Below are positions 8,367 to 15,975 of a stretch of DNA of 25,203 bases, in pieces; positions within the stretch are counted from its first letter, which is position 1, and each line of letters opens with the position of its first letter. Both the position numbers and the translations under genes were made by a program. Source of the DNA: Thermoleophilia bacterium (GTDB taxonomy: Bacteria > Actinomycetota > Thermoleophilia > Miltoncostaeales > Miltoncostaeaceae); contig JAOTZF010000003.1 in the NCBI GenBank assembly GCA_029861485.1, positions 1 to 25,203 of the forward strand, given 5' to 3'. The notes under the pieces are model-generated. The model was not told where the DNA came from. It was given only the letters and a program-made list of their open reading frames with translations, and did not search any database.

Positions 8367-8372
8367 CCCCTT
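8367..8372 (-). promoter_or_regulatory. Ribosome binding site deciding the TTG start of sucC
   Basis: On the - strand AAGGGG lies five bases before the TTG at 8359-8361. With the standard SucC N-terminus (DLYEYQGKQL) following at once, it settles a rare start codon in the absence of an ATG or GTG. Confidence 0.7.
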
Positions 8373-8388
8373 GCCGTATTCAAACGTA

Positions 8389-8412
8389 AGCCCTCAGGCG
8401 GAGCCGAGGGCT
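8389..8412 (-). terminator. Hairpin between the GtrA-like gene and sucC (weak terminator or attenuator)
   Basis: AGCCCTC (8389-8395) and GAGGGCT (8406-8412) form a perfect 7-bp inverted repeat with a 10-base loop. It lies 45 bp after the stop of the GtrA-like gene and 28 bp before sucC on the same strand. On the - strand the stem is followed by TACGTTTG, which is only weakly T-rich, so it could be a terminator for the upstream gene, a leader structure of sucC, or chance. Confidence 0.4.
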
Positions 8413-8456
8413 ACGGCGATTCTACCGATGTGGATGACGCGCCTCGCGCGGCGAGC

Positions 8457-8921
8457 TCAGCGAAATCCCCACCGCTGGGTCGCGAGGTAGTTGGCTGGAG
8501 CCAGCGTGCCTGCGGCCAGCAGCTGCGCCAGCATCACCTGGTCCACGGCGGTCGTCACGAGCAGGTGCAGAAGCGCCAGAGTGAGGGCGCCTATCGCGAG
8601 CTGTATTGCGAGGAAAGCGACAGCCTGCGTTGCCACCGATCCGCGGCGGAAGCCGAACGTCCATGCGCCGTTGATGGCGAAATTGAGCGCGATTGCGACG
8701 AGCAGCGCGGCAGCGCCTGCGGGCAGGTAGTGAACCCCGGCCATCAACAGGAGCGCAAATCCGCCCAGGTAGACGGTCGAGGCGGCGGCGCCCACGGCGA
8801 GAAAGCGCGAGAAGCGCCCGGCGTTTCCCCGCGCCAGGGCGATGGCGCAGGAGGCGCTCGTCATGAGGTCGGCTGAGAGCGGCGCCAGCGCGACCGTCGA
8901 GGTTCGGATACGCGAGATCAT
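8457..8921 (-). CDS. GtrA-like small membrane protein
   Basis: This 154-residue protein has about four hydrophobic helices: LAVGAAASTVYLGGFALLL (residues 41-59), a segment around 68-80, VAFLAIQLAIGALTLALLHL (101-120) and a last one around 128-143. The sequence FLAVGAAASTVYLG, followed by LNFAINGAWTFGFR (79-92) and a final ANYLATQRWGFR, fits the GtrA pattern: an 'RFL.VG' start, a middle 'N....r.wtF' and an end 'NF...r.wvF'. GtrA-type proteins are thought to help move undecaprenyl-linked sugars across the membrane or to anchor glycosyltransferases, which suits the polysaccharide genes downstream. ATG at 8921 is chosen. ATG at 8864 would give 135 residues, closer to the usual family length, and neither has a clear ribosome site. 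Confidence 0.75.
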   Translation of the reverse strand: MISRIRTSTVALAPLSADLMTSASCAIALARGNAGRFSRFLAVGAAASTVYLGGFALLLMAGVHYLPAGAAALLVAIALNFAINGAWTFGFRRGSVATQAVAFLAIQLAIGALTLALLHLLVTTAVDQVMLAQLLAAGTLAPANYLATQRWGFR

Positions 8922-9011
8922 CCCGAAGACACTACGACCACCGGCTGTCGGCACCGCTCCCCACAAGGGGGAACCGACCCCTATACGAATGAGGTGTCCC
9001 TCAGACTCGGC

Positions 9012-9032
9012 TTCCCGGTCTAAGAGCGGGAA
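9012..9032 (-). other. Small inverted repeat in the GtrA-like gene / acyltransferase gap
   Basis: TTCCCG (9012-9017) and CGGGAA (9027-9032) form a 6-bp stem with a 9-base loop, about 85 bp past the end of the acyltransferase gene on the - strand. There is no T-tract. The rest of the 196-bp gap shows a TATAGG hexamer (- strand, near 8981-8986) that could be a -10 element for the GtrA-like gene, but no matching -35. Both are weak signals. Confidence 0.25.
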
Positions 9033-9117
9033 TGCGCCCGTTTCGCGCGTGCTCCCGGGTGCCAGGCGAGCGTGGATCAGCCGCGCACCCGTTGGCTTCG
9101 AAGCGGGGCTGGCAGGG

Positions 9118-10224
9118 CTACGTGCGGTGCTTGCGGCCGGCCATTCCGTCCGCGGGCTGGCTCGGCGCGTCGTCGCTGCGGATCCTGCGGGCGAACTTGG
9201 CTGCGCCGCGCGCCGCGCGCGAGAGCGTCGTGGCGACACTCTGGGTCTCCAGGCGGCAGTCGCGGAACTCCGGCGTCCCGGTCGCCCATTTGAGCTTGTA
9301 GTCCTCCGGGTCGCCGCCGAAGTCGAAACGCCGGCGGCCTTCGGCGAACGTGCGCTCGATCTCGGCGCCCAGAAGCACCTTTCCGGGCGAGAGGTCGGCG
9401 TGGGCCTCGTCGAACCCGATCTTGAGGGCGTAGAGGATCCCGTGGAACACGATGTTGTAGTGGAAGGCGACGGCCGCCCCATCCAGGCGGAGGAAAGTGA
9501 TCTCCAGCGCGTCGCGTGCCGCGGTCCAATCGGCCAGGGCCTCGTAGAACGCGAGTTGGCCGTCGCCCGCGAGAATCGCCGTGCCCTCCTGGCCCTTCCA
9601 GCCGGAGTTCTCGATCGCGACCCCCTCGGCGAGCCGCTCGCCGAGGGCATCGGCTCCTCGATGCACCTCGATCGTGAGCTCGCCCCGCTCCTCCAGCCGA
9701 CGGCGGCGCCGGCGAACGTCCTTGCGCAGGTTTCGGCTCAAGCCGGCGAAGTACGTCTCCCAATCGGTATCGCAGTCGACGACTGGCTGCTCTTGGTTCA
9801 TCCAGTCCGTGTAGGCGAAGCCGGCCGACTCTGCGCTGCCTTGGGCCATCACGAGCTCGGTGCCACCTGCGGGAAGGGGACCCATCTCAATGGTGCGCAG
9901 GTCCATCTGCGCGAGCGCGTGCGCGAGAAGCGCGCGCGACACCGACTCGTCGAGCGACACGGCACCGGCCTGGCCGAAGCGGGGCGGGGTCTGGGCGACG
10001 TCGCCGTTAATGACCAGCGGCAGCACCCCGACGAGTTCAGCACCGTCGCGGGCGGTGAGGATGCGAAGGGCATCCGGCCCATGAAAGGCGGATGCCCACG
10101 CGTCGATGAAGCCGCCGTAGAGGAACGGAGGGCACTCGGTGCGGTCAGCGAGCGCGTCCCATTCGGCGCGCAGGGATTCTGTCGACGCGACGGCGTCGAT
10201 GGTGATGGCCGTCATGGGTCCCAT
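9118..10224 (-). CDS. GNAT-fold acyltransferase of the BioF2/CelD type (Acetyltransf_6)
   Basis: This 368-residue soluble protein has the double-GNAT layout of the 'acetyltransferase involved in cellulose biosynthesis' (CelD) group. The N-terminal half has WDALADRT and PFLYGGFIDAWASAF (33-47). The C-terminal half has LSRNLRKDVRRRRRRL (162-177), ENSGWKGQEGTAI (205-217), a strand HYNIVFHGILYALKIGFDE (255-273), SPGKVLL (279-285) and FDFGGDPEDYKLKW (300-313). Relatives include FemX-like and exopolysaccharide-linked acyltransferases, so acylation of a cell-surface sugar is likely but unproven. ATG at 10224 and ATG at 10215 are both possible starts. It stands alone, 106 bp from the fusion gene upstream and 196 bp from the GtrA-like gene downstream. 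The C-terminal ~40 residues are basic and low in structure. Confidence 0.82.
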   Translation of the reverse strand: MGPMTAITIDAVASTESLRAEWDALADRTECPPFLYGGFIDAWASAFHGPDALRILTARDGAELVGVLPLVINGDVAQTPPRFGQAGAVSLDESVSRALLAHALAQMDLRTIEMGPLPAGGTELVMAQGSAESAGFAYTDWMNQEQPVVDCDTDWETYFAGLSRNLRKDVRRRRRRLEERGELTIEVHRGADALGERLAEGVAIENSGWKGQEGTAILAGDGQLAFYEALADWTAARDALEITFLRLDGAAVAFHYNIVFHGILYALKIGFDEAHADLSPGKVLLGAEIERTFAEGRRRFDFGGDPEDYKLKWATGTPEFRDCRLETQSVATTLSRAARGAAKFARRIRSDDAPSQPADGMAGRKHRT

Positions 10225-10330
10225 GGTAAGCGCCCTGCCCCTAAACGATGGTGCGGACTTCGGACTGGCGCTCGATCAGCCGGGCCCAAGTGAGGCCGAA
10301 GTTCACGCGCGGGCGGGCGCGGCGGCCCAA

Positions 10331-12340
10331 TCAGGGCTCCATCGGCCGGGCCAGGATCAGTTGGTAGTCCTGGAGTGCGCGGATACGAAACGCGGTCTCG
10401 CAGAACGCCAGGTAGTACTCCCACGTGCGGGCGAAGCGCTCTCCGTAGCCGAGCTCGGCCGCGCGCTCACGATTGGCCAGGAAACGCTCGCGCCAGAGCT
10501 TAAGCGTGGTCGCGTAGTGGGGCCCGATGTCTTCGGCCCGTCGTATCGTCAGCTCGCTGCCGCGGCGCATGGCCGCGGTCAACGCTCCCAGCGACGGCAA
10601 CAGGGCTCCCGGGAAGATGTACTCGCGAATCCAGTCGTGCCCCTTCCGATACGCGTCATAGCGCCGGTCGGGAATGCAGATCACCTGCACGCAGGCACGG
10701 CCACCCGGCGCCAGGAGCCGGTCGCATGCCGAGAAGAACGGCGACAACAGCTTGTGGCCCACCGCCTCCAGCATCTCGATGCTGACGATCGCGGAATAGG
10801 TGCCGCTCAGATCGCGGAAATCTACGAGCTGGATGTCGATGCGATCCTGCAGACGTGCATCGGCGATGCGCTGCTCAGCGCGCTCCTTCTGCTGCATCGA
10901 GAGGGTGATGCCGGTCACCCGCGCTCCGCGATCGGTCGCCGCCTGCAGCGCGAAGCCGCCCCACCCGCAGCCGATTTCGAGAACGTGGTCGCCCGGACCG
11001 ATGTCGAGGGCGTCGAGCAGCCGGCGGTTCTTGGCTCGCTGCGCGTCGGCGAGGCTCTGGAAGGGCTCCTCGAAGTAGGCGCAGGAGTAGGTCATCGTCT
11101 CGTCCAGGAACAGGTCGTAGAGGTCGTTGCCCAAGTCGTAGTGGTAGGCGATGTCCCGGCGAGCACTCTCGCGCGTATTGGTCCGCGGCAGCCGGGGGCG
11201 CATTCCCCTGAGCCGGCTCAGGGCACGCCCTGCTGCGCGACCTCGCGCGTGGGCCGTCCTTGCCAGGATCTCGAGCGCCGCAGGGAGATCGTCGGCGTCC
11301 CAGTCTCCGGCCATATACGCCTCGCCAAGACCGATGCGGCCCCGGCCGGCAAGCCGACGGTAGAGGTCGGCCGAGTGGATCGACACCGTTGCCGAGGGCC
11401 CGGTTTGCGGATCGCCATGGTGGGTTACGCGGTCGTTCGGCAGGCGTAGCTCCACGGCGCCGTACGCGGGTCGGCGAAGCAGTCCGAGCAGCGCCGCCTT
11501 GGCGACGCGCATCAGGGGCGTGCGCGGTGGCGCCGGCAACGCGCCGGCCAGCGGCTCAGCCGCGGGAGCAGCGAGGGTCAGCGTGCCCTCGTCGATGTCG
11601 AAGGCGGGCTTGCCGTGTACGGGAACTCCCTTTGCGAAGAGCTTTGCGGCCTGCAGGTGAATGCGAGCGGTGACCATGTGGGTCGAGAGGGGGCGGACGA
11701 GGGCCTGCCTGGCGAGGGACCGATCGGACAGGGGGTAGCGGACGCCGCTCCATGCGCCGCGGAAGACGCGGCTCTCGCCCTCGAAGACGTCGATTACCGC
11801 GCCGAAACGATCCTCGGGCTGGGTGAGCCGAAAGAGGTAGCGCTGGTCCATGCCGAGGAACGGCGACACGTGGAGGCTCTTCGGGCGCTCCAAGCTGAGC
11901 GCCCCGTCGCCGGCCGATGCGCCCTCGGTTGCGAGGCAGTAGGCGTGACGCTCACCAAAGGTGTTGCTGACCTCCGCCAGCACGCCGAGCAGACCGTCGC
12001 GGGCGTCGTAGCAATAGAAGAGCGTGAGCGGATTGAAGACGTACCCGCCCGTGCGGAGGTTGCCGACCATCACGACCCTCTCGACCCCCCCGGTGCCTGC
12101 CCTCGCCATTCGAGCCGCGACGCTCGTGGCCAGCGGAGCACGATCGTCGCCCAGGTGGTCCTCGTCCCGCAGGCTGAAGAGGGCCCACCGGTTGTACGCA
12201 AACAGGCGCAGGCGTCGGTCGAGCTCGTCTACCTCAGACAGATCGATCGCCGCGAAGGGCGTTCGGTAGCGAAAGCGGTGTCGGCGCGGGGTGGTGCGCT
12301 CGTGCATCACGCTGCCCTCGTAGAGACCGCTGCCTACCAC
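10331..12340 (-). CDS. DUF1365 :: cyclopropane-fatty-acyl-phospholipid synthase-type methyltransferase fusion
   Basis: This 669-residue protein joins two families usually encoded by adjacent genes. Residues 2-250 are DUF1365: SGLYEGSVMHERTTPRRHRF (4-23), FNPLTLFYCYD (102-112), SNTFGERHAY (125-134) and KSLHVSPFLGMDQRYLF (154-170). Residues ~280-669 are a CFA-synthase fold: YHYDLGNDLYDLFLD (399-413), TYSCAYFEEP (417-426), the SAM-binding LEIGCGWGG (454-462), SIEMLEAVG (520-528) and REYIFPGALLPSL (572-584). The enzyme should add a methylene or methyl group from SAM to a double bond in a phospholipid acyl chain. Classical CFA synthases have a HTI-type motif where this has QVICIP (552-557), which suggests the methyltransferase-like subgroup. 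The GTG start at 12340 overlaps the upstream FAD-gene stop (GTGGTAG). ATG at 12307 is an alternative. Confidence 0.9.
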   Translation of the reverse strand: MVGSGLYEGSVMHERTTPRRHRFRYRTPFAAIDLSEVDELDRRLRLFAYNRWALFSLRDEDHLGDDRAPLATSVAARMARAGTGGVERVVMVGNLRTGGYVFNPLTLFYCYDARDGLLGVLAEVSNTFGERHAYCLATEGASAGDGALSLERPKSLHVSPFLGMDQRYLFRLTQPEDRFGAVIDVFEGESRVFRGAWSGVRYPLSDRSLARQALVRPLSTHMVTARIHLQAAKLFAKGVPVHGKPAFDIDEGTLTLAAPAAEPLAGALPAPPRTPLMRVAKAALLGLLRRPAYGAVELRLPNDRVTHHGDPQTGPSATVSIHSADLYRRLAGRGRIGLGEAYMAGDWDADDLPAALEILARTAHARGRAAGRALSRLRGMRPRLPRTNTRESARRDIAYHYDLGNDLYDLFLDETMTYSCAYFEEPFQSLADAQRAKNRRLLDALDIGPGDHVLEIGCGWGGFALQAATDRGARVTGITLSMQQKERAEQRIADARLQDRIDIQLVDFRDLSGTYSAIVSIEMLEAVGHKLLSPFFSACDRLLAPGGRACVQVICIPDRRYDAYRKGHDWIREYIFPGALLPSLGALTAAMRRGSELTIRRAEDIGPHYATTLKLWRERFLANRERAAELGYGERFARTWEYYLAFCETAFRIRALQDYQLILARPMEP

Positions 12341-13578
12341 CGCACACCCAATCCGGACACCGCACGCAGCGCCGAGGCCGCCCCGTCCTCGTGGAAGCCC
12401 CACCCCTGGTAAGCGCCGCAGAAGTAGGTGCGCTTGCGCCCATCGAGCTGCGGCAGGCGGCGCTGTGCGTCGATCGTGTCCGCGTCGTATGCCGGGTGGC
12501 GGTAGTCGATCCTCGTGATGACCTTTGTCGGGTCGATGAGCTCATCGGCGTTCAGCGTGATGCAGTACTCGCGGACGGCCCGGAGGCGCTGCAGGGAGTT
12601 CGCGTGGTAGGTCAACACGGGAGCCGAATCGTCGCCGGCGCGCACGTTCCATGACGCCCACGAGCTGCGCCGGCTCGGTAGTAGCGCCTGGTCGTAGTGG
12701 AGCGTGGCCCGATTCTCGGTGGTGCGGAACGCGCTCAGCACGCTTCGCTCCAGCTCGTCGGCGTCCGCGAGCAGTCGCAGCGCCTGGTCGCCGTGGGTGG
12801 CCACGACGACCGCGTCGAACCGGTCGTCCCCGGCGGCCGTGGTCACGGTCGCACCAGTCGGATCGCGCCGGATGGCCGTGACCGGCCGTCCCAGATGGAT
12901 CGGTCCCGGCAGGCGCTCTGCGAGCGCCGTCACGTAACGGCGCCCCCCGCCCACGATGGTCCGCCAGCGATGTCGCCGTAGCCCGAGAAGGCCATGATTG
13001 TCGAAGAAGCGCAGCACGAATTGCGCCGGCATCTCGGCGGCGCCCGCCGGCGGCATGCTCCAAATCGCCGCGGTCATCGGCACTGCGTAAAGGCGCAAGA
13101 AACGCTCGGAGAAGCCGCGTCGGCGGGCGTATGCGGCAAGCGTCAGATCGCCGAGGCCCCGCGCGAGGTCGCGACGCCCGACCATGAGGAAGCGAACGAT
13201 CTCCGCCAGTAGGCGCCGGCCTGAGCGGTGGCCGATCAGCTGACGCTGCTTGCGCAAGTTCCCCGCACGGTAGGCGAAGCCGTCGGTGGGCAACTCGACC
13301 GAGAACGACATGTCCGACGGCTGGGTCGCGACGTCGAGCTCCTCGAGCAATCGAACCACGTTCGGATAGTTGGGGCGGTTGTGGACGATGAAGCCCGTGT
13401 CGATCGCCAGGCGCCCGGCCCGCGGATCGTCAACGTCCACGGTGTTGACGTGCCCACCGAGCTCCATCTGCGCCTCGAAGAGCTCGACCCTGTAGCGGCG
13501 CGACAGGAGGTAGGCGGCCATCAGGCCACTTACCCCCGATCCGATCACGGCGATCGTCACGATCGGCACCTGACCCAT
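12334..13578 (-). CDS. NAD/FAD-dependent amine-oxidase-like protein (COG2907 type), linked to CFA synthesis
   Basis: This 414-residue flavoprotein has the FAD motif IAVIGSGVSGL (9-19), an LFEAQMELGGHVNTV segment (34-48) that positions the cofactor, DTGFIVHNRPNYPN (59-72), and the C-terminal FCGAYQGWGFHEDG (about 388-401). The last of these is typical of the COG2907 group. Genes of this group very often lie beside DUF1365 and CFA-synthase genes, as here, where the stop overlaps the start of the fusion by 7 bp. It probably takes part in oxidation or reduction of the modified acyl chain, but no member's reaction can be deduced from sequence alone. ATG at 13578 is used. A GTG six codons later is possible. 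The start lies only 44 bp from the divergent desaturase gene, so the two may share control. Confidence 0.88.
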   Translation of the reverse strand: MGQVPIVTIAVIGSGVSGLMAAYLLSRRYRVELFEAQMELGGHVNTVDVDDPRAGRLAIDTGFIVHNRPNYPNVVRLLEELDVATQPSDMSFSVELPTDGFAYRAGNLRKQRQLIGHRSGRRLLAEIVRFLMVGRRDLARGLGDLTLAAYARRRGFSERFLRLYAVPMTAAIWSMPPAGAAEMPAQFVLRFFDNHGLLGLRRHRWRTIVGGGRRYVTALAERLPGPIHLGRPVTAIRRDPTGATVTTAAGDDRFDAVVVATHGDQALRLLADADELERSVLSAFRTTENRATLHYDQALLPSRRSSWASWNVRAGDDSAPVLTYHANSLQRLRAVREYCITLNADELIDPTKVITRIDYRHPAYDADTIDAQRRLPQLDGRKRTYFCGAYQGWGFHEDGAASALRAVSGLGVRW

Positions 13579-13603
13579 TCCGCAACCAGTGGCGGGGAAG
13601 CTC

Positions 13604-13613
13604 CGTATACCTT
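13604..13613. promoter_or_regulatory. Possible shared promoter between the FAD oxidase and desaturase genes
   Basis: The 44-bp divergent gap holds one AT-rich spot, GTATAC (13605-13610). Read on the + strand it gives TACCTT (13608-13613), a TAnnnT -10 element placing transcription close to the TTG start at 13623. On the - strand it gives TATACG upstream of the oxidase ATG. No -35 match is visible on either side, and no ribosome site precedes the desaturase start. Confidence 0.3.
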
Positions 13614-13622
13614 CGGGAACCC

Positions 13623-14570
13623 TTGACGAGCCGCGCGCCAGATCCGACCGCCCCGGTGACCGTTCCCGGGCCGATCCAGGATCGAACGACTGCCTTGAGC
13701 CGCGTGATCACGCTGGTGGCGGTGATCGTGCCGTTCGTCGGTGTGGCCTCGGCGATGAATCTGCTCTGGGGCGTCGCCCTGCGTCCAATCGACCTCGTCG
13801 TTCTGGCCGGCATGTACCTCGTGTGCGGTGTCGGCATCACGGTGGGCTTTCACCGTCTGTTCAGCCACCGCAGCTTCAAGGCCGGACCCGTGGTGCGGGC
13901 CACATTCGGGATCCTGGGCTGCATGACTCTTCAGGGGCCGATCACCCAGTGGGTCACCGACCACCGGCGCCACCACGCGATGTCGGATCGGGAGGGCGAT
14001 CCCCACTCGCCGCATCTCGCCTCGGGTACGCTGGCTCCCCTCCGCGGACTTCTGCACGCGCACATGGGCTGGCTCTTCGTCACCAAGGGAACCTCTCGCG
14101 ACGCGCGTCTGGGTCGCGATCTCCGGGTCGATCCGGTGGTGCGTGTCGTCGACCGCCTCTATTTGTTCTGGGTCGCGCTGAGCCTGGGGATTCCGTTCCT
14201 GATCGGCTGGCTGATCGGAGGCGTCGCGCTGGGGGTCGAGGTCTTCGTCTGGGGAGGCCTTATGCGACTGTTCCTCTTCCAGCACGCGACGTTCAGCGTG
14301 AACTCCATCTGCCACACGTTCGGGCGGCGAGACTACGCGTCCGACGACGAGAGTCGCAACGTCGCGCTGCTTGCGATACCGACTCTGGGCGAGGCCTGGC
14401 ACAACAACCATCACGCGTTTCCCGGGTCGGCGATCCACGGACTCGGCAGGCGCCAGATCGACCTCAGCGGGGCGCTCATCAGCGGGCTCGAGCGACTCGG
14501 GCTCGTGTGGGACGTCAAGCGCCCGACGGGTAAGCGCATGGCACGACGCGCGCTCACTCACGCCGACTGA
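13623..14570 (+). CDS. Acyl-CoA / acyl-lipid delta-9-type fatty-acid desaturase
   Basis: This 315-residue membrane di-iron enzyme should introduce a double bond into a saturated acyl chain. The three histidine boxes are present: HRLFSH (77-82), HRRHH (114-118) and HNNHH (260-264), with NSICH (227-231) supplying a further ligand. Hydrophobic spans lie around 29-50, 58-76, 92-105, 180-200 and 203-220, the usual four-helix plan plus a cap. There is no fused cytochrome b5 domain, so electrons must come from a separate donor. The start is TTG at 13623 with no ribosome site (possibly leaderless). GTG at 13656 is the alternative, and the first ~20 residues are not conserved-looking. It is the only + strand gene of the lipid locus and its 3' end overlaps the hydrolase gene by 13 bp. 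Its product would be the natural substrate of the CFA-type enzymes beside it. Confidence 0.92.
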   Translation: MTSRAPDPTAPVTVPGPIQDRTTALSRVITLVAVIVPFVGVASAMNLLWGVALRPIDLVVLAGMYLVCGVGITVGFHRLFSHRSFKAGPVVRATFGILGCMTLQGPITQWVTDHRRHHAMSDREGDPHSPHLASGTLAPLRGLLHAHMGWLFVTKGTSRDARLGRDLRVDPVVRVVDRLYLFWVALSLGIPFLIGWLIGGVALGVEVFVWGGLMRLFLFQHATFSVNSICHTFGRRDYASDDESRNVALLAIPTLGEAWHNNHHAFPGSAIHGLGRRQIDLSGALISGLERLGLVWDVKRPTGKRMARRALTHAD

Positions 14571-15196
14571 TCCTCCTCGAGGGTCCGCACAATCAGCTGC
14601 CGCCATCGGTCGGCACGGGGAGCGGGCAGCAGCCGGCCGCCGAGGCGAAACGCGATCAGATGCACCGCCCCCCCTACCGTCTGATAGGTCGCGTCTATAC
14701 CGAGCTCCCGTGCCCGCGCGACGACCCCGCGTGAATGATGCGGGCTGACCCCCGGCACTCCCGGCAGGGGCCGGTCGAAGGAGCCGTGAAGCACCCGCAG
14801 CCGGCGCCCCACCAGGCCGCGCAGATCGATCTGCTCCGGTATCCACGGGGCGAGCCCGATGACGAGCTTGGTCGGGGAGCCCGGAGTCGCGACCGCAGCG
14901 ACCGCTCCCCCCATCGAGAAGCCGATCAGGGCACGGGGTGGCGGAAGCAACTCGAGCGCCTCACGCGTGGCCTGGATCGCCGACCGCATCTCCCGCCACG
15001 ACCGGCTGGGGTAGCGCACCTGCGCCGCCCGATAGCCGTGCGCCCTCAGGCGTGGGGCAAGCCAGTCCATCGCTGCGCTCCAGCGCCCTGGCCCCGGTCG
15101 ATACGCGCTGCCCCCGAGCAGCAGCAGCATCGGGCCCGCTCCGCCATAGAGCCGGAGGGAGCCCCCGCCCGGCAGTGCAACATCGTTCGCGCTCAT
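14558..15196 (-). CDS. Alpha/beta-fold hydrolase (dienelactone-hydrolase-like)
   Basis: This 212-residue protein has the nucleophile elbow GFSMGG (92-97; Ser94), a likely acid in LHGSFDRPLPG (137-147; Asp141) and the catalytic histidine in GGAVHLIAF (175-183; His179). The strand MLLLLGGSAYRPGPGRW (23-39) corresponds to the oxyanion-hole region. It is probably a small esterase or thioesterase. In this locus it could release or remodel acyl chains, but the substrate is unknown. The ATG overlaps the DUF1295 stop by 4 bp (15193-15196), so it is the third gene of a coupled trio. The frame stays open up to 15442, but that extension is Arg-rich shadow of DUF1295. No signal peptide is seen. Confidence 0.8.
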   Translation of the reverse strand: MSANDVALPGGGSLRLYGGAGPMLLLLGGSAYRPGPGRWSAAMDWLAPRLRAHGYRAAQVRYPSRSWREMRSAIQATREALELLPPPRALIGFSMGGAVAAVATPGSPTKLVIGLAPWIPEQIDLRGLVGRRLRVLHGSFDRPLPGVPGVSPHHSRGVVARARELGIDATYQTVGGAVHLIAFRLGGRLLPAPRADRWRQLIVRTLEEDQSA

Positions 15197-15975
15197 GTCG
15201 TCTTGCCGGGAAGCCAGGGGGAAAACGCGCTGGTACGGGCTGCGTAGTCGGCGTAGGCGGGTTTGCTGCTCGCGAGCCGCTTCTCGAGCAGGGCGACCCC
15301 CGATACGCGCATCAACAAGACGGTGATCAGGATCGGCCCGACGATCGACCACCAGCCGCCGGGTGTCGTGACCCCGATCAGCCCGACTCCCCACCAAACC
15401 ATGGCGTCCCCGAAGTAGTTGGGGTGGCGGGTGTAGCGCCACAGGCCGGAGTCGAGGACCTTGCCCGTGTTCGACGGGTCGGCCTTGAAGCGCGCAAGCT
15501 GGAGATCGCCGAGGCTCTCAAAGACCAGTCCCGTAGCAGCGATGAGCAGGGCGACGACCTCGATGACTCCGATCCCGCCGGGGTCGCTGGCGCCGATGGC
15601 CGCAGCGACCGGCCACGCGACGACCCAGAGAAGAACGGCCTGCAGGAGAAAGACGGTGACCAGACTGCGGTAGGGAAAGCTCGCCGGGCGCTTGGCCCGC
15701 ATGGCTGCATAGCGATAATCCTCCGGCTCGCCCCATTTGCGCCACATCAGGAAGCCTCCGAGACGGAGGCCCCAGACCACGACGATCGCGAGCATCAACC
15801 AGTCGCGGGCGGTGAGATCGCCCTCGGCGATCGCGTAGGTCAGCGCGACGACCACGAACCCGAAACCCCACGCCGGATCGACGATGCTGACGTCGGACAG
15901 GATGAGGCTCGACAGCCACACCAAGCTCATCACCGCCATCAGCACGATGAGCCCGAACGCGAGCAGCGTGATCAC
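15193..15975 (-). CDS. DUF1295 integral membrane protein (steroid 5-alpha-reductase-like fold)
   Basis: This 260-residue protein has about six or seven hydrophobic helices and the family signature FESLGDLQLARFK (152-164), then LWRYTRHPNYFGD (178-190) and MVWWGVGL (192-199). This C-terminal part resembles steroid 5-alpha-reductases and isoprenylcysteine methyltransferases, where the RHPNYFG-type segment helps bind the cofactor. A role as a membrane NADPH-dependent reductase of a lipid double bond is plausible beside a desaturase and two CFA-type methyltransferases, but this is inference. The GTG start at 15973-15975 overlaps the stop of the methyltransferase gene (GTGA), with GAAGGCGGA upstream as a possible ribosome site. 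A GTG at 16018-16020 would add 15 polar residues and is less likely. Confidence 0.85.
   Translation of the reverse strand: MITLLAFGLIVLMAVMSLVWLSSLILSDVSIVDPAWGFGFVVVALTYAIAEGDLTARDWLMLAIVVVWGLRLGGFLMWRKWGEPEDYRYAAMRAKRPASFPYRSLVTVFLLQAVLLWVVAWPVAAAIGASDPGGIGVIEVVALLIAATGLVFESLGDLQLARFKADPSNTGKVLDSGLWRYTRHPNYFGDAMVWWGVGLIGVTTPGGWWSIVGPILITVLLMRVSGVALLEKRLASSKPAYADYAARTSAFSPWLPGKTT

Noticed and set aside
8922..9650. N-terminal extension of the GtrA-like frame up to 9650
   Set aside because: The added ~240 residues are Arg/Ser/Ala/Thr-rich and lie out of frame over the acyltransferase gene. The membrane protein starts at 8921 or 8864.
10225..10330. ACTTCGG/CCGAAGT stem (10257-10263 with 10296-10302) upstream of the acyltransferase gene
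   Set aside because: Seven base pairs around a 32-base loop is weak at this GC content, with no T-tract and no supporting context.
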